Shown: piece by piece, positions 29,301 to 44,300 of the stretch
Position numbering within the stretch: the first letter of the stretch is position 1
How the letters are laid out: each line of letters starts with the position of its first letter
Assembly (NCBI GenBank): GCA_013397435.1
Contig: VZRG01002327.1
Location: 1 to 64,000, forward strand
DNA from: Erythrocercus mccallii
Taxonomy: Eukaryota; Chordata; Aves; Passeriformes; Dicruridae
Direction of reading: 5' to 3'
DNA length: 64,000 bases
Position numbers and translations under genes: made by a program
Notes under the pieces: model-generated
The model's input: only the letters and a program-made list of their open reading frames with translations
Told to the model about the DNA's origin: nothing
Database searches by the model: none

Positions 29301-32300
29301 ATGGCTGGATATCAGCAGCCCCTGCCATATCTGCTCCATGATTTTACTCCAAAGACCATGAGCAAGCTCAAGCAGGGGACCTGGACTTTTTCACCAGCCA
29401 AATTATTCAGGGTCCAGCTTGGACAGAAGAAAGCGTGAACACATAGTGGTCATCAATGCAAGGAAACTATCCGAGGCTTCATTTTCAAGATCACCTCATT
29501 GCATTCCAATCCTTGTCCTGAAATGCACATTTAAAAAATTATATTCCCAAAACGTTTTCATAAACTTGTTGGTTTTGACAGAACTCATCCCCAAACCAGC
29601 CTCAATGGAAAGATTGTTGATTCTCCACCAGGAGGCAGCAAGAATCCGACAGCAAATTTAATTTGCTTTCCAATGCCCAGTATTTAGCTCTTTGGAATTT
29701 TAACCCCAAATTTAGAACTAAAAGAAATGTGTTTGGGGAAAGGAGAGAAAGAAAAGGGATACAAAGGCCTGTCTCAAATGCTTATTTGAGACTCAGAACT
29801 GGTCATGTAGATCAGACAGTTCAAATGTTTAGGAAAATGGAACAAGTAAGTACAAACAGATGCACTTTTTAGATATTGACAGCAGTTGTACTTAGTGTAG
29901 ACACTGTGCTTTTCAAACCTTCACTCGTGATGCCTCATGACAGCCCTGCAAATATGAATGGAAATATTATGCCCATTGTGCCACTGGGGAAACCAAGGCA
30001 GAGAGCTCCAGCTGTTTGTTTAAAGCTACATCCACTGCCATGCCACAAGGCATCCCTGGAAAACACAGCAAGCCAGCAGCAACAAGAAATCAAATTAAGA
30101 AGTCTCCACTGCTACTGCAAAATGCACAGCACCCAATGGGAGCTGCACTGCAAAGCTTTCACTCTCACACCAAACATATCCTGCTTTACTGCTAGATTTC
30201 CCAAGTCTGCATATTTAACAGCTTCCTGCTTAGAAACTCTTGTTTTAAATTCAGTAGGCAGTTTTCTGAACTTTTCTCTCACCTGTAACATGCATCACAA
30301 ATCCCTTGGCTTAGGAAAATGTACTTGTCCTTGAATACAACCAGTGCAGTAATAACACAACCTTACAGCCTTCTTTCAGGGGGTGCAAGCAGGACCTTGT
30401 GTCTGTGCTGCTCCTCTCTGCAGACTGATAACCCATCTCTATTTTGCATTTAGATTGCTGTGTATCATTTCCTTCAAAAATGCAGAGGCATGGCCTCAGG
30501 GTATTTAATGTGATAAGGAGTTACCTATAGAACGCAGATAATGACTTCTCAAACCACAGACAAGATTGTGAAATCCAGCACCTGCTATCAGTGTTGCTGT
30601 CCTGTATCCAAGGCAGTTTTTGAATCCCAGCAATCAGTGCCCTCCTTCCCATCCAGAGACAAGGACTGACAGCATCTCTGCAAACTGCAGGACCTGCCAA
30701 ACCCCTCTATCTGACTTAGAGACACTGGACCAAGTTCAACTGGTACCAGTAACCTGGTATCAGTGGTTAGGGGTTTGGTTGGCTCAGGACTCTGCAGTGA
30801 AAATGTTAATTAAGTGAAAGAAATCCTGACAGCAGTGCCACAAAGAGAGAGGACTTACTCCCCAACTCATACTTAATCATCTGCACAGTTTTTTTTCCCA
30901 GAAAAGCTGCTTCTCTGATGCCAAAGGTCTGTGATGCCAAACTCAGAGAGCTCAGCCCAACCCTTCTCTGTCTGGGGCTGGTGGTGAACTCTGTGCTAAA
31001 CCAGGGACAGAGTTCAGAGGATGTTAGCTCAGGGCTGACTGCAGACAGCTCCCTGCTCTTCAGAAGGCCAAGAAAAACCTCTGTAGACTCCCCTCTCCTG
31101 CCAAAGGAAGAATTTCTCAATACAAGCCCTGAAGACTAAATTGAAATCTTCTACTGCAGCAATGTCCGGAGATGCACTGAGGCAAAGGACTGGAAATTGT
31201 GCAGGAGCAAGAAACCCTGCTGCTCTTGGGCAAAGGATCAACTATAAATATGAAAAATATTTACTTAAATCTGAGGCTGTCTGGTAAGGTGATTAAGAAA
31301 GGCTGTTGTGCATTTCTCCTAAATGATGTGACGTGCTCCATCAGAACCTCGCTCCTTCTGCAGATGGGATAATCTGAGGACAGGGATCTGCTCCCTTCAT
31401 CAACAACCCTGCTCTGAACATTGTGTGGGACTGCTGCAGAGCTCAGTGCTGATGGTGATGTAAGTGAGATTACCAGGATAAAGAAATGAGAGGAGGATCC
31501 CACACACACACACATACATTTGTATGCTTGAATATAAAATTATTGGTAAAATATCTCCCAGGGAAAACACAGCAGACAAAGCTCTTCTCTGGCCTGTAAT
31601 GGAAAAATTAAATATATCTCACATTACACACTGGAAAGTTACATTTATCTCCCTGCTGACTACATTTATTGAAGTTTGGAATCTGTGCCCAGCCACTTCA
31701 CTGCAAAGCCTCTCTCTGGCATTTGTTACCTGTTCCTGTAAAAATGGACCACTTCCCCTCTTTAGCTAAACTGTGGTTTGCTCTGGGTATAAATTTATGC
31801 CAGGAAAGAACCAAAAAAAGGAGAAACAGATATTAGAAAAATGAGATGTAACTCCTCTAGCCTGAGAGAGGGCAGCTCTGCTCGGTGCAAGGGCTGTCTG
31901 GAAGGTGTGGCAGCCAAAAGCAGCTCTCAGGCACATTTTATGCATAGCTCTGCATTCACTACTGTGAAATCGATTGGAGCTCAGCTGTGCTCAAGTGTTT
32001 CCACTCAGAGATAGCACAGAAGGGACAAAGCCTTTTGAAGTTCTGGGCTCACTCTGAAGTGATCAGAGCTTGGTTTGCCCTCCCTGTCCAAGGGGAGAAC
32101 TTTCTGACATCCAGCTGGCTGCCACACATGTCCCAGTCTCCACACAATCCAGTTTTGCTTCCTCTCAGTGCAAAATCCATCTCAGGATGAACCCTCTGAG
32201 ACAAGAAGAAAGCACCAAAGCAGCTTGTCTGCAGCTGCCACAAAGCTGTTTTTTAAGAAGTTATCAGGATGCGTGAGTGTCACTTCCCAAAGATCTGAGC

Positions 32301-35300
32301 TCTGCAGACAAACTGGGACAGATCCTTCCAAATCTGTCCCAGTCTGCCAAAATGAATTCAAAGAGAAAGCATTAAATAAGTAAACATATTAAAAATAAAC
32401 AGCTACTAGGAGAATCAAGGGCAAGTTTCTGTGTTTTCTCCTCTGCTTTTTTTCTTTTTCTTCCTTTTCAAACCCCAGGCCCTTCTGGCAATTAGCTGAT
32501 ATCTGAAGACTGCTCTCTTCTTCACTCAGGGTGTGACAACAGCAAAGCTGAGTCATTTTTACAGCAGCTAAGTTAAATATTGCCAGCAAATTCACATGGA
32601 AAACAGACCTCTCGCCTGTGATTCAAACATTTATTCCAAGTTTATTCAAGCTGAATTTTCAAGTGGGATTCCTTTTTTCTTCTGAAAGACATTTTATCAA
32701 CTCTTCTTCACATCTAGAATTCAGATTCCTTTTGTTTATCTGTCAACAAAATTAAGAGTAGCACAGGGAGGGCTCTAAATCTACTGATTGAACCTAAAGA
32801 AGTCAAGCTCACTGATGTGGTTTAACACTCAGGGTATCAACAGGAACCCAGTGAGAGGATTCCAGCAGGAACACAGAGAATGGAGAAGTTTGTAAAGCTA
32901 CTAAAACCTCTCTCCTTATTTTCACTTAACACCAAAGCAGAACCAACAGCCTGGAATGCTACAAGCTGAGCAGACAGATACTTAACTGGATTGATTAGGG
33001 ACATCTATTCCCAGCAAAATTTTTGTGACCTGATGAAAATTCTAAGCATTGAAAGCTCAGTAATCTGATGCTCCTATTCAGTGTGGGTTAAACTACATGT
33101 TGAGGGGGAAAAATTAAAACCACCTGATAATAAATTGCTGGAGAACAGTATAAATAACACAAACACTGTGTGCTTCCCTATAAAGTAGTAACAACACCAA
33201 TGTGAGACACTTTTTTACTGCTGTGGATCTGAAGTAGGGAAGATACTCAGCAGATGGATTGCTTTGCTCATGCTCCTTGTTAACACAAAGCCACCCAAGC
33301 CCATTTTCACCTGAACTGTCTGACACAGAAGGGTTCCCACGCTCAGCTCTGTGCCACGCCAACACTCAGGGACACCACAGAGCCTGAGGCATCACCCTGC
33401 AACCAGGAGGCACAACAGAAACCTAAAGGAAGTGATGACCCTGGGGGCACAGAGGAAAGCTATGCTAGAAGCAGCCCAGCTGCTTCTCTGGAAGACTGTG
33501 AGGCCAAAGTTGGTGTTTCCTCTGCCCAGCACACCCTGGCTCACACAATGGTGTTTCAATTGCCCCACAGAAGCTGTTGCTGTGTCTTGCACAGTGATGC
33601 CATTCAAAGCCTTGATGTTTTACACCCTGTAATTCAGCATCAAAGCCACTTGCATGGCTTTCTAAAAGGGCAGCAAACCACACGGCCCTTAGTTGAGAAG
33701 AATCAGCAGCCACATGGATTGCAAAGACAATTATCAGTTATTGACATGATGCCCCTTTAAAACAACACCTCCTCAGGCAGATAAATGGTTACTTACTGTT
33801 TTTGCTGGAGCACTACCTGGTAGTGGGGTTGTCTCAATGAAATACTTCCTCAGAAGGTGTTTGCTGGATTCAGGACTGTCCATCAGGATGTAGGAACAAA
33901 AGAAAGCTCCATTCCGTAACAAAAACACGGCTACATCTTCATTCCCTTTGGAGAAAAGCAGATTGTTTGCTCCCTTCACCTCATGTAAATGAACCAGCAA
34001 GGAGCTGAACAGAAATCCTGGGAAATAACCACTTCTGAAAAAAACCTGTGGGGGTGTTCAAAAAGGAAACTGAACTGTGTAAAGGCTGTTTCCTCCAGTG
34101 GCAGGACTCAGTTTAGTCAAACTGAGACAGCAAAGACACTGTAAAAGTGCTGGCCCAGGCTCTTTCTGTTTTCTCTTTTTTTCCCATCTTGTTAAACTAT
34201 ACACACAGCTGTGCTTTGAAGTGTAAATTATTCAGCCTAAATCAAGCATGTGTGCCAGAGTGTCCATAACAATAATGCTTTTACTTGCAAGGATTCTGGT
34301 TTTTAAGGGTCTTTTCCCAAGGAGTTTATAGAGGAAAGTTCAGCCTCTCAGTATTTACTGTAATCTAACTTTACAAGGCCCTGACTCCAGTGTGGCTGAG
34401 TGGAAAGATTCAGAGCCAATTTTATCTTAATTCATGCTGCTGCGAATCCATCTCCAGACAAGCCATGGATACCATGCTGTGTGTGGAGAGCTCAGCCCAC
34501 AGACAAGCCATGGATACCATTTCAGCCCATTCTTTGAAGACCTGGCAGAAAAGGGGCAAAACGTGGAGGCATGCAAATACACACCTGCCTTTATAGCAGC
34601 GTAGAGGGGCAGGCGGATGAGGACGGGGAATTCGTTCCTCCTGACTGCACAGCTCTCAGGGTCAGCACTGTAGGCACGGATCAGGAGCTTGACAATGTCC
34701 AAATGGCCCTGCTGGCAGGCTATGGCCAGCATCCAGTTCAGGAGCTGCTGGCAAGTATTAGGACCTACCAAAAGCATACAAAATGTGGCTTAGTTGGTAC
34801 CACCGGGCTGTGATGTGTGAGGAATACCCACAGACAGTGGCTGTGCAAAGGGACACGGTGAAGCTCCTGAGGACAAAAGGAACAAGTTACACTGCAAAAG
34901 TGTGTCAGTAAAGGGTCCTAAGCTGGTCAGGCACAAAGTTTGCAGCTTTGCTTAACTGCTCTTCTTTACCCACCCAGCTAATGGGTGAAGCTTTTTATCT
35001 GTCACGGATCTAAGCATTCATAAGGCAGCAACAGCTCTGCTAAAACACCAGCAGATAAATAAACATCTGATCCCAAACAGGGATGATCAGGACTGTCTCT
35101 GCACCCAGACCCAAACAGATATTAGATTCAAACACCCAAGACTGGCCACTTCTTCCAAGTTCATGAAAGGGGATACAAAGAATGGGGAAAGTCAGATGAG
35201 TATTCATGTTACTGGATAAATAAAACAAAAATAAATGCTTCAGTCAACAACAACAACAAAATTATTTTAGCTTGTTTTTGCTGCAACCTGAAGTCTCCCA

Positions 35301-38300
35301 CAAAACTTTCACTTCCCCTTCAAGTATTTCATTTCAGGTCAACTCTTTACTATTAATTCATAGTAAAGTCAGACAAAAGTCATTTAAGGCTAAAAACTAA
35401 AACATCGTGTTCTGATTTCTGCATGAATTTGCTGATGTTTCAGTCATTCTCAAATTGCCTTTTTGTTTCAGAAATAATTCTTTCCCATAAAACTCCACTT
35501 TCCTTTAGGTGTGCCTTATTCTGGATATGTAACTAAATGCTCAGGACAGAATTATTTCTGCTAACAATAAGCAGTCCCCAAATCTTCCCTGTTTCCCCAT
35601 ACTACCTCCATATATTTAACAAATTCACATCCTCTCTGAAACACTTACAGGAACATCCACAAGCCCAAGGTTTACACGTCAAGGCTTTTTTGCAGCTTAT
35701 CCATGTGGAAATTACATTGCTCTTTGCATTCTTAACAACTCCAGTAAATCCCTCACCTTCCTGCTGCAAAAAATGGGCTCCACTTAAGCTGTAAGTCACA
35801 AGTAGTTCTCACTGTTCCAGGGAGAATCACTGCAGTGCAACATCCAATTTGCAAATTTATGCAATTTATACCTAAGCCCTGTGATTGGTTTCTGTGTAAC
35901 TTCCCAAGAAAACAGCTGGAAGGTCCTGCATGAAGATTTCTGAAGCTGCTGCTTGTACAGAGCTCCTCCCCTGACCCCCCCGAAGCAAGAGTTGGAGGGA
36001 ATTTGGTCACTTCTGAACTGAGCTAAGTTTCCAGAAACTACTTAAGTCACTTTTCATTACTCAGTGTATTATACTAATGTAATTTCATTTTTGCTACTAG
36101 GTTATTCAGCTTCCTTTCCGGCTGAAGAAAATACTACATTTAATTGGATCCCCCAAACTGGAACACTTATTTTGCTTACCAGTGCTCCAACAGGACACCA
36201 AACAAGCAGGTTTCCCAACAGGTTATTCCTGTTCCCAGTGAGGCCACTGGCAACTATTTAGTCCCAGTGAGGAGCTGGAGCTATATTCAGGTTAAACATT
36301 GCAGAAGCCAGCTTAGCTCTCGTGTTACTGCAGTGTCTGAGGTCAAGGATTTGCCCCAGGTGTTCTGCAGCACCTCTGGACCCCAAATGCATGGAAGGTC
36401 CCAGGGAGAAGCAGCTGCCAAGCTCACAGAACACTGAGAGAGCAACAGGGACCCAAACACAGCTCCTGGTCCTGAGTCAGACTTGAGCTCTGCCCCCCGC
36501 CCCCACTGCTGCCTTAGGAATCATGTCTGAGTCAAAAAATGTCTCTGCTCCAAAATAATTATTGTAATAAAATTTAAGTAAAATATAACAATTATTCTAA
36601 AGAAGGAATTCCCCTAAAAGTCAAAACAAAATGTCAAGCAGAGAACAAAGTGGGTGTCAGCTGTGCACCCAAAGTCTCCCTGGCCAGTCGGGCCACTCAC
36701 TGCCAGCACCACTGAGATTGTTGGATCAGCAGTGGGATGATGCTGCACTCTGAAAATCCCCTAATTTCACTGTAGGGTCTGGGATGCTGCCCAGCTCTGA
36801 GGCCTGACAGGAATGAACTGTCTCAATGGCATCTTCTTCCATTTCCAGTCTGCAAACATGCAATATTTTTATGAATGTGTTTCTATTCCCCAGGGGGGAA
36901 GTTTTCCTCAAGCACGGCAGAGATCTGATCCCTCCCTGCACTTTCCCATGGCTAAACCCCTCCCCTTCCAAGGAATGCAAAAAAACCCCAAATGCCTGCT
37001 TGGAGCTGTAGCAGATAGCTCCTGAAAAACTTGGGAGAGGCAGGGTCAGCCCAGGGCTTACCACGCAGGGAATCCAGCAGCTCTTTCACGATGTCCTTGT
37101 GCCCAAAATACGCCGCCACCACCGCTGCATTGTCATCGTTGGGCTCTGTTGGTAACACCACCAACGCCTCCTTCAGCAGGTACCTCACCGCCTGCAGATC
37201 TCCATATGCTGCTGCAATGCCTAAAAGCTGACACTGGGGAAGGGAAAACAGCACAAGAAACTCTCTGTTCAGGGCAGCAGGCAGAGAAAGAGCGTTTCTA
37301 GAGCTGGATGGGTTTATTTGTGCCCACGCCAAGGCATGGCCGCTGTCGCCGTGGGTAACTGGGAATGTCATAAACACTAGTGGCCATTGTTGATAAATAT
37401 ATTAATTAGTTGGAGTTTGTATGATAGTTTTTTGCATGGTTTTTCACATAAGTGCCTGAGGCACAGAACGGTGAGTATAAACCTATTTTTCATGGACCAA
37501 CAGAAAAAGCATTTGCACAGCTCAGCTGCAAAATGCAGCACTACCTGTTTTGGAGACAGCCAGTGTGACTGAACTTGACATACAGGGACCCTCCCAAAAC
37601 ACTCACATCAGCTCTGTGCAAAGAGCAGGCTCAAAAGGAGGACTCTGAAGGCAGAGCAGTGCAGAAGCTGGCACAGAGTTTGTGATAAAATTCCACACAC
37701 AGGCAGCAAAATCTTCCCAGGGCGCCATTAAGCATCTTTGCACTGATGGGGGAATACATTTTTTGCTAAGTCTATAACCTGCTTCCTTTTTACAACGAAA
37801 AAGGCATTTCCCTGTTTTGGTGACCACAGCAGCAGCACCCCTCCTCACGCAGCCTCCTCTTCCTACAGACACTGCTCCCTGTGGTCTGTCCCATGTTCCT
37901 GATCTGTGTTTTCAAGGGCAAACTGTGTCCCTGAGCATGTTTCTGCAGATGCCCACAAAATCAGCCATGTCTGAAACCCACACAACAGAATGGATTTTCT
38001 CCATGAGAAAATGGCAGAACACAGCAGCACCTTGAAATTTTGGCATCTTCACCAATAAAAATCTGAGAGAGAGCAGTAACCCAACCTTTTCCACTTGCAG
38101 TGCAGTCTCCTCACAGGACAACCTAATCAACTCTTGGGCCTTGCTGGTGTCCCCAGCTTTGTAGGCATCCTGGATGCTTTCTGTCACAGGGGTCTGGATG
38201 ACGGAGACATCGCCACTTGTGGACTGTTTGCCACCCATGTCCACAGTTCCTGCAGAAAAAACAGGAAAGAGAAGTCAGAGAAGCACCTGCTCATTACTCA

Positions 38301-41300
38301 AGCACAGCTGCAACATCAGTGAATCCTGGGAATAAAAGAAGTTGGTGGTTTACAGTGGAATATTTACTGCATGCGATTAAAAATAAGAAAAAAAAGGAGC
38401 CTGATAAAATAAAGTGCTAAAATGTGAAAGTACTTCCCAACAGGGACATGAAACTGAGAGGGACAGCGAGTTCCCCAATGGCTCCCAGAGGTGGTTTCCA
38501 AAGGAAGGTGTGGAAGCTCACACACATGGACACATGAACCCTTCATCTGCCTGGCACACTCCTCCTCCTGCTGAGGAGCCAGGGAAGAGGAGCAATTACA
38601 TGGGACTGGCACCTGCAGGAATTCTGACAAAGCCAGGAATCTGAAAGGCAAATCTGGTATTATTGGCCTTGCTTTAGTCACACTTCACTCCTGACAGCAG
38701 CCTGATAAATTCCCACTGTCCTCCAGCATTTTCAACCAGGATTTTAGGCACCTCTATGAGTATGAAATAAAAGAAATTGGAAATATTTACTCTGGGAGAA
38801 AAAAAAAAATTTAAAAGAAGATTTTGCAAGATGCCCAGTGTCACCTTAATCAATTCTGGAGAATCTCCTAGACCAGACTTTCTTTTCCTAAATGGTTTTG
38901 GGAGCCAAAAGAGCTTTTAAGTGTCAGAGATTAAAAGATGAAGCCATTAGAGAAGATGCTTTGGTGGGTGGCTAATAACGAAGGCAGGAAGCCTCACACC
39001 CAACCACTCCCCAGCTACCAGTACAGGGAAAGCTGCATTAAAGTCACTGAAATACAAGATGTTTTCAGATCCACTCCTGAACAACAAACAAGACAGAGAA
39101 AAAAGCATTTTCTATTTGAAAACAAAGTGACTTTTCCTGCTAAAACATTATGAATTATTATTGCCTTAGTTGCAACTGGTTAAATAAGGCACTTAAGCCC
39201 ACAGTTCTTCACATGTATTAACAAGGATTTATTTTTTTAAATAGTCACATATGTCACACAAAGCCTAGTTTAATGGAGCCTGGAAAGACAAGTAAATTCG
39301 GAGCAATCTATAACTGTCAGTAAATATCTTTGAATAATGCAGTCTGAATCACCAGTAGGTTCTGACTAACATTTCTCATCAATTATTTAAACGAAGCTCA
39401 AATCACTCAGACATTGGAGATGGCTCCAGAGGTTTGTGCCATTAAAAGTGTGCCCTCACCAATAACCTTTCCCAGATGATGCAGAACGTGTGAAGGACAA
39501 GGAGCAGAAGTCAAGGCCCATGAAAGTGGGATTAAATTACTGCACAGTAAACAGTATCTCAAGAGTTCATGGTAATGGGTGTAGTGCTTCTGTAATTCTG
39601 TAATTTTAGGGAGTACATAGGAAAAGAAATTCTTCCTGCATTTGGCTCGCTCTTTTAAAGCAGACCACACACCGGTAAGGGATCACTAAGAATATCAAAT
39701 ATGATTGAATTTTCATTTTCATGGACACCAAAGATTGGGAAAAAATATCCTTAGGCAAGTATGTTTAAAGGATGATGGACGGGAGAGCTTTAAAGCAAAG
39801 TAGTTCTCCAGTCAAAACAACTCAGAACTGGACTAAGAACATTCAAGATCCAAGCAAACACTGCAGTTACTGGAACAAGCAGCCTCCCCACTTGGCACCC
39901 TGTGATGAAATCCTGAACATAGAAGCTGTGGAACTCCCCTTGGAGGAAAAAATGCCTCACATTGGAGATACAAAACAGCTGGAAAGCTCTTCAGCTTCCT
40001 GCTCAAGGAGCCCAGCAAACCAGGGCTGAGAGAGCAGAGCAACTTCAATTTGCTTCCCACAAATTGCAGCAAGGAGGGACAAATTTTACTCAGTTCCAGC
40101 CTCAATCCTGATTTTGGGGACTATCACTCAAGGCCCGTATCTGCAGCCACTCCAGATGTAAAAGCACAGCCTTTCTGCCAAAGAAATGAGCAGGACCATC
40201 TCTCTTTAATTTTAGATCATGGCCTGGGAGGGTGGAGGTACAAGAATCTCATGGTCAGAGATTCATCAGACCCTGGTGTCAGTCCCCCTCCAACAGAGAC
40301 GTCTCCACCCAACCTCCCACACAGAGAACTCTCCTTAAAGGAGCATCTTCCACCTCTCCTGCTGGAGCTGCCCCACTCAAACCAGCACAAGCAGGGTCAC
40401 AGGGTTGTAACTGAGGGAAGGAGGAACTCTGTCTGCTCGACCCTATTCCCAAAACCACTTCTGTGTTTTGCCAAATGACTACTTCACAAAACAACTCAGC
40501 CAATGTGCTGGGCTTCCCCTTACATTTTTGGCCCCTCACAATTTCTGAAGTCCTCTGTAGTGCAATGGCTCAGTCAGAGCCCCTGGTGCCATCAGCACTG
40601 GAAGAACACAGGTTGGCCATGAGTTAGATGGAGAATTCTGGTATCTCCAGGCACTGGAAGGTCAGAGCTGGCTCCATGGAGTTTATTCACAGAAGATTCT
40701 TCAGTATATTCATTTTAGTCCTTAAACTCAATTTCAGTCTTGTTTTAGGCAAATTTTTACTGATCTAATCAAAACTGCTCAGTTTTGAACATCCAAACAT
40801 CCATCAAGTAGAATTCAATAAAGGTTTCACTGAGTGTAAGAAATCTGGGCAATTCTACTGTTTGAAACCAATATTTTTAATATAAAATATTCTTGGCAGC
40901 AAGATAATGCTACCCATCTCAAATTCCTTACACCAAAACTTCCTTCTACGATTCCATTCTGCAGAGTAAATTGACCTCCTGCCTAAAGCCTGAGGGAAGA
41001 AGCTGCCAAAATTTTCCAACAAAAAATAGTCCTTGTGACTATCAACTGAAAGCCTGAAAAGAGCAAAACTGGTGAGATACAGATAAAAAAGTTTGCCCTC
41101 AACCAACAGCTGTACTCACATGGTGCTATCAGATTTTAGTGGAGCTTTCAGAGGTTGAATGAGAGAAGGTTGGCTATCCATTCCCAAATTCCCAAGTAAC
41201 ACAAATGCCATCCAAGGCAAAGCTAAGCATCTCACCAACAAAATTACCCAGTTCACACAAGACTTCCTGGTGACTTAGTAGATGATATGTTGGCTTCTGA

Positions 41301-44300
41301 AATACAAGGGCAAATTAAGACCCAGCACGTTCTATAAGCCTAATTTATACTCACCAGTGGGGGGAAAATAAATGAGGAAAACTACATTTTACTGACTAAA
41401 GACTGTTTTATTTCGACAAGATGCATGACTGACCTATCATCAGCAGTGGCATTCATGTAGGCTGGGAATAAAGCTTTGCCAATAAATGCAGCAGCCATTT
41501 TTAGCAGAAATCTGGGTCGAAATCCAAAGAAATTCTGCTCTGCTTTTAACCTTACATGTCTCCTGCTTCTTGCCTGAGCTCTTCATGACTTTCCTGCCAG
41601 TCACCTCCCTCACACCCAGCCTTGAGCAATGTGATAGGAGAGCAATACTGGAGCTCAAGAACACTGAACCTCTGTTTCTGGACTTGATTGTGCAACATGT
41701 TGAGCATTTGAGAGCCCAGATGTAGCTTTTAATTCTTAGATTAATTTTAATTTCTTACTTTAATTTCTTAAATTAATTTTAATTTTTAGATTTTAATTCT
41801 TAGATTTTTGGATTTAGGAACTGGCTCCTGCAGTTTGCACAACAGGGTCTATGTTACTGCACAATGCACACTGCTGTGTGCAAACCAGCACAGCAAGGGA
41901 TGATAGCCCAGCAGAACTTCTTGGATATTCCTGTACTATCCCAGAAACTCCAGAAACTTTACACATCCAGTGCCATCTTTCTTAGTTTCTGCTTTATTGC
42001 ACACAGATCTGGGCAGTTCCTGTGCTGGCACGGGCTCCTCTGAGAGCACTGCCCCAAAGCAGCACCAAAATGCAGATAAATGAAGCCTATTTGAATTGAG
42101 AAGGGTTCTCTTCTCTAACACTTTTGAACATCTATGAAAATAAAGCCATGGAGTTTACTCCCTAATGTGCAGCCTCTGCATCTCTGCCTCATATTTGTTT
42201 AACCTCTCCATAGATCCACAGCTTCTTTTCTTCCTTTCTACTAAAAAAGCTGTAAGCAAACCCAGGGCTGTTTGTGAGGGGAAAAGGGGAGGCACCTGCT
42301 GACACTAAAAATGCATCCATCATCTATTCCTCACACCATCTAACAGCTTGTACAAAACCAACTAAATTTGGAATTATTTCTCTCTTGATTTCAATGATTT
42401 ATACTTTGGAAACACCTTTTAAATTTGGCTTTGCCATAACAACCCTTTATTATAAAAGCTAAGGGCAAGACTAATCCTCTTTTTAAAAATATTCCAATGA
42501 AACCAGAGGTTATCAATAAAAAAACTGAGTTATTTTATTGCCATTAAATGGGCACAACGTATCACTTTTAATGTGCAACAGACTGCTGATCCAGCTCAGA
42601 GAAACAAAATAAAAATAAGCCTTTTTAGCAATAAAGAGTACCATGAGAATTTTAGGGTTGTGTGTAGTTACACCCTGTCACAGGCCTTATTATTACAGCA
42701 GGCGAAAAAAAAACCCTCTAGATTCTAAATTGACAGTATGCCATGAGTACAAGGGGAGGGTTTGCAGGTCAGTGCTGTGAATCAGCAAACAGCTGCATAA
42801 CAAAGCAGCACAATGCACAGATGATTATTGTCTTTATAGCCCAAATCACTGCATCTCTGACACATAAACTGACAAGAGTTTGTAAATGCTACATCAGGCC
42901 CATTGATAACCAGCAGTTCTTTGGCAACTAGGTAGGATGCTTTTATTTAGCAGAGAAAGGTACAAATGAGATGCTTTACCCAGGATAAATCAGGAAGCTA
43001 ACCTCCTCCAGAAAAACCAGAATTACAATAATAATACAACTTGAAAACTGCTACTGACCTTGTCATAATGTGTGCAGGTATTTCCAGAGACAGAGCAAAT
43101 CAAGCTGATGCTCTAACACAGCATCCCATCCAGCGATGCCCAGTTCAGCTGTTAATTCCTGGGACTGATAACCACCCACCTCTGCTCCAGCACCAGCAGC
43201 TCCTGCAGCGGCCACTGGATGGAATGGCTGGCTGGCTGCTCCTTTGTCTGATTTAACTACCACCGTTTAGCCTTGACAGATATTTTCATCTCCATGTCCC
43301 ATTACAGCGAAATCCAAGCCTCTGGTGCAGAGGATGTGGGGATGGGGGTGGGCAGGGAGCCTCTCCGGGCTGAGCTCAGACATTAATTCCTCAACAGCAC
43401 CAGATGGCTACAGCTAACCTTCACCAGCTTAATTTTTGCCATTTTGACTTCTGAGCGCTGCCACAGCACAGATAAAAAAATGGGACAGGGATGAGGTTGA
43501 CTATTTAAAGCCAGCACCTCCAAACACTCCAAAACTCATTGGGGTCACTGAACATTTTTCAATACTACTCCACAAAAGCTCTGCCCAGCTGGTTTCCAAA
43601 ATTAATAGAAAGCCATGTTATTTCTGAGTCTCTGCAACAGACTGATACATCTTGTGCTGCTTTGGAAAACTTCAGCCTAACAAACTGAGCAGCAGCCAAC
43701 GGGAAGCCTCCAGTGATTTCAAAGGATGATGGATCTGCCCTACACTGCACTTTCCATTTAGATGGGTATGAAAAATTTTTCACCCCTCCGGAAATTTTTG
43801 AGATACTGAAAAATCCCATCCCAACCAGGAACAAACCCCAAAACCCTGCATTCTTCAATAAAAAAGTAAAGAAATTAATTTTTCAGTCAGCCCAAGTGGG
43901 TAAAAATGCTTTATGAAGCAAAGGTACCTTTTGTGTTCCTTTTCTAATTAGCTGACACTTCAAGGTTTCTTTTTAAAAAAAAAAGTTAAAAGACTTTGTT
44001 CATTCATTTCATTCATTTATTTATTAGAAGACAAAGCCACAGATCAAGATCTCTTGTGCCCCCCACCTGCCCGCATTGCCAGAAGCTGCCTCAAAACCAT
44101 CCTGCAGCAAGAAGCCAGTGATCTGCTTCACCTTTTCTCAGATTCAGGTGAAATGTGGCTCAACCAATTCTGCTTTAAAATGTTCCTGTGGGGATTCAAA
44201 AATGGCCAGAACTACCAATAAATCCCCCTGTGAGAAGACACTGAGAACAAGATGGTTTATCTGGGAAGATCCAAATCTCCACTGGAGAGTCTGTGCCAGA

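Larger units (their letters stand above)
29103..33796 (-). other. LRRK1: LRRK1 intron between coding exons 5 and 6 (4.7 kb)
   Basis: It contains a three-copy 17-bp tandem repeat (29,210-29,260) and a short CA run (31,501-31,513). I see no exon or interspersed repeat that I can name. Confidence 0.8.

Noticed and set aside
38236..38238. ATG at the start of coding exon 2 as the LRRK1 start codon
   Set aside because: A conserved upstream coding exon at 54,523-54,589 joins in phase through a proper acceptor, and the codons before this ATG are conserved.
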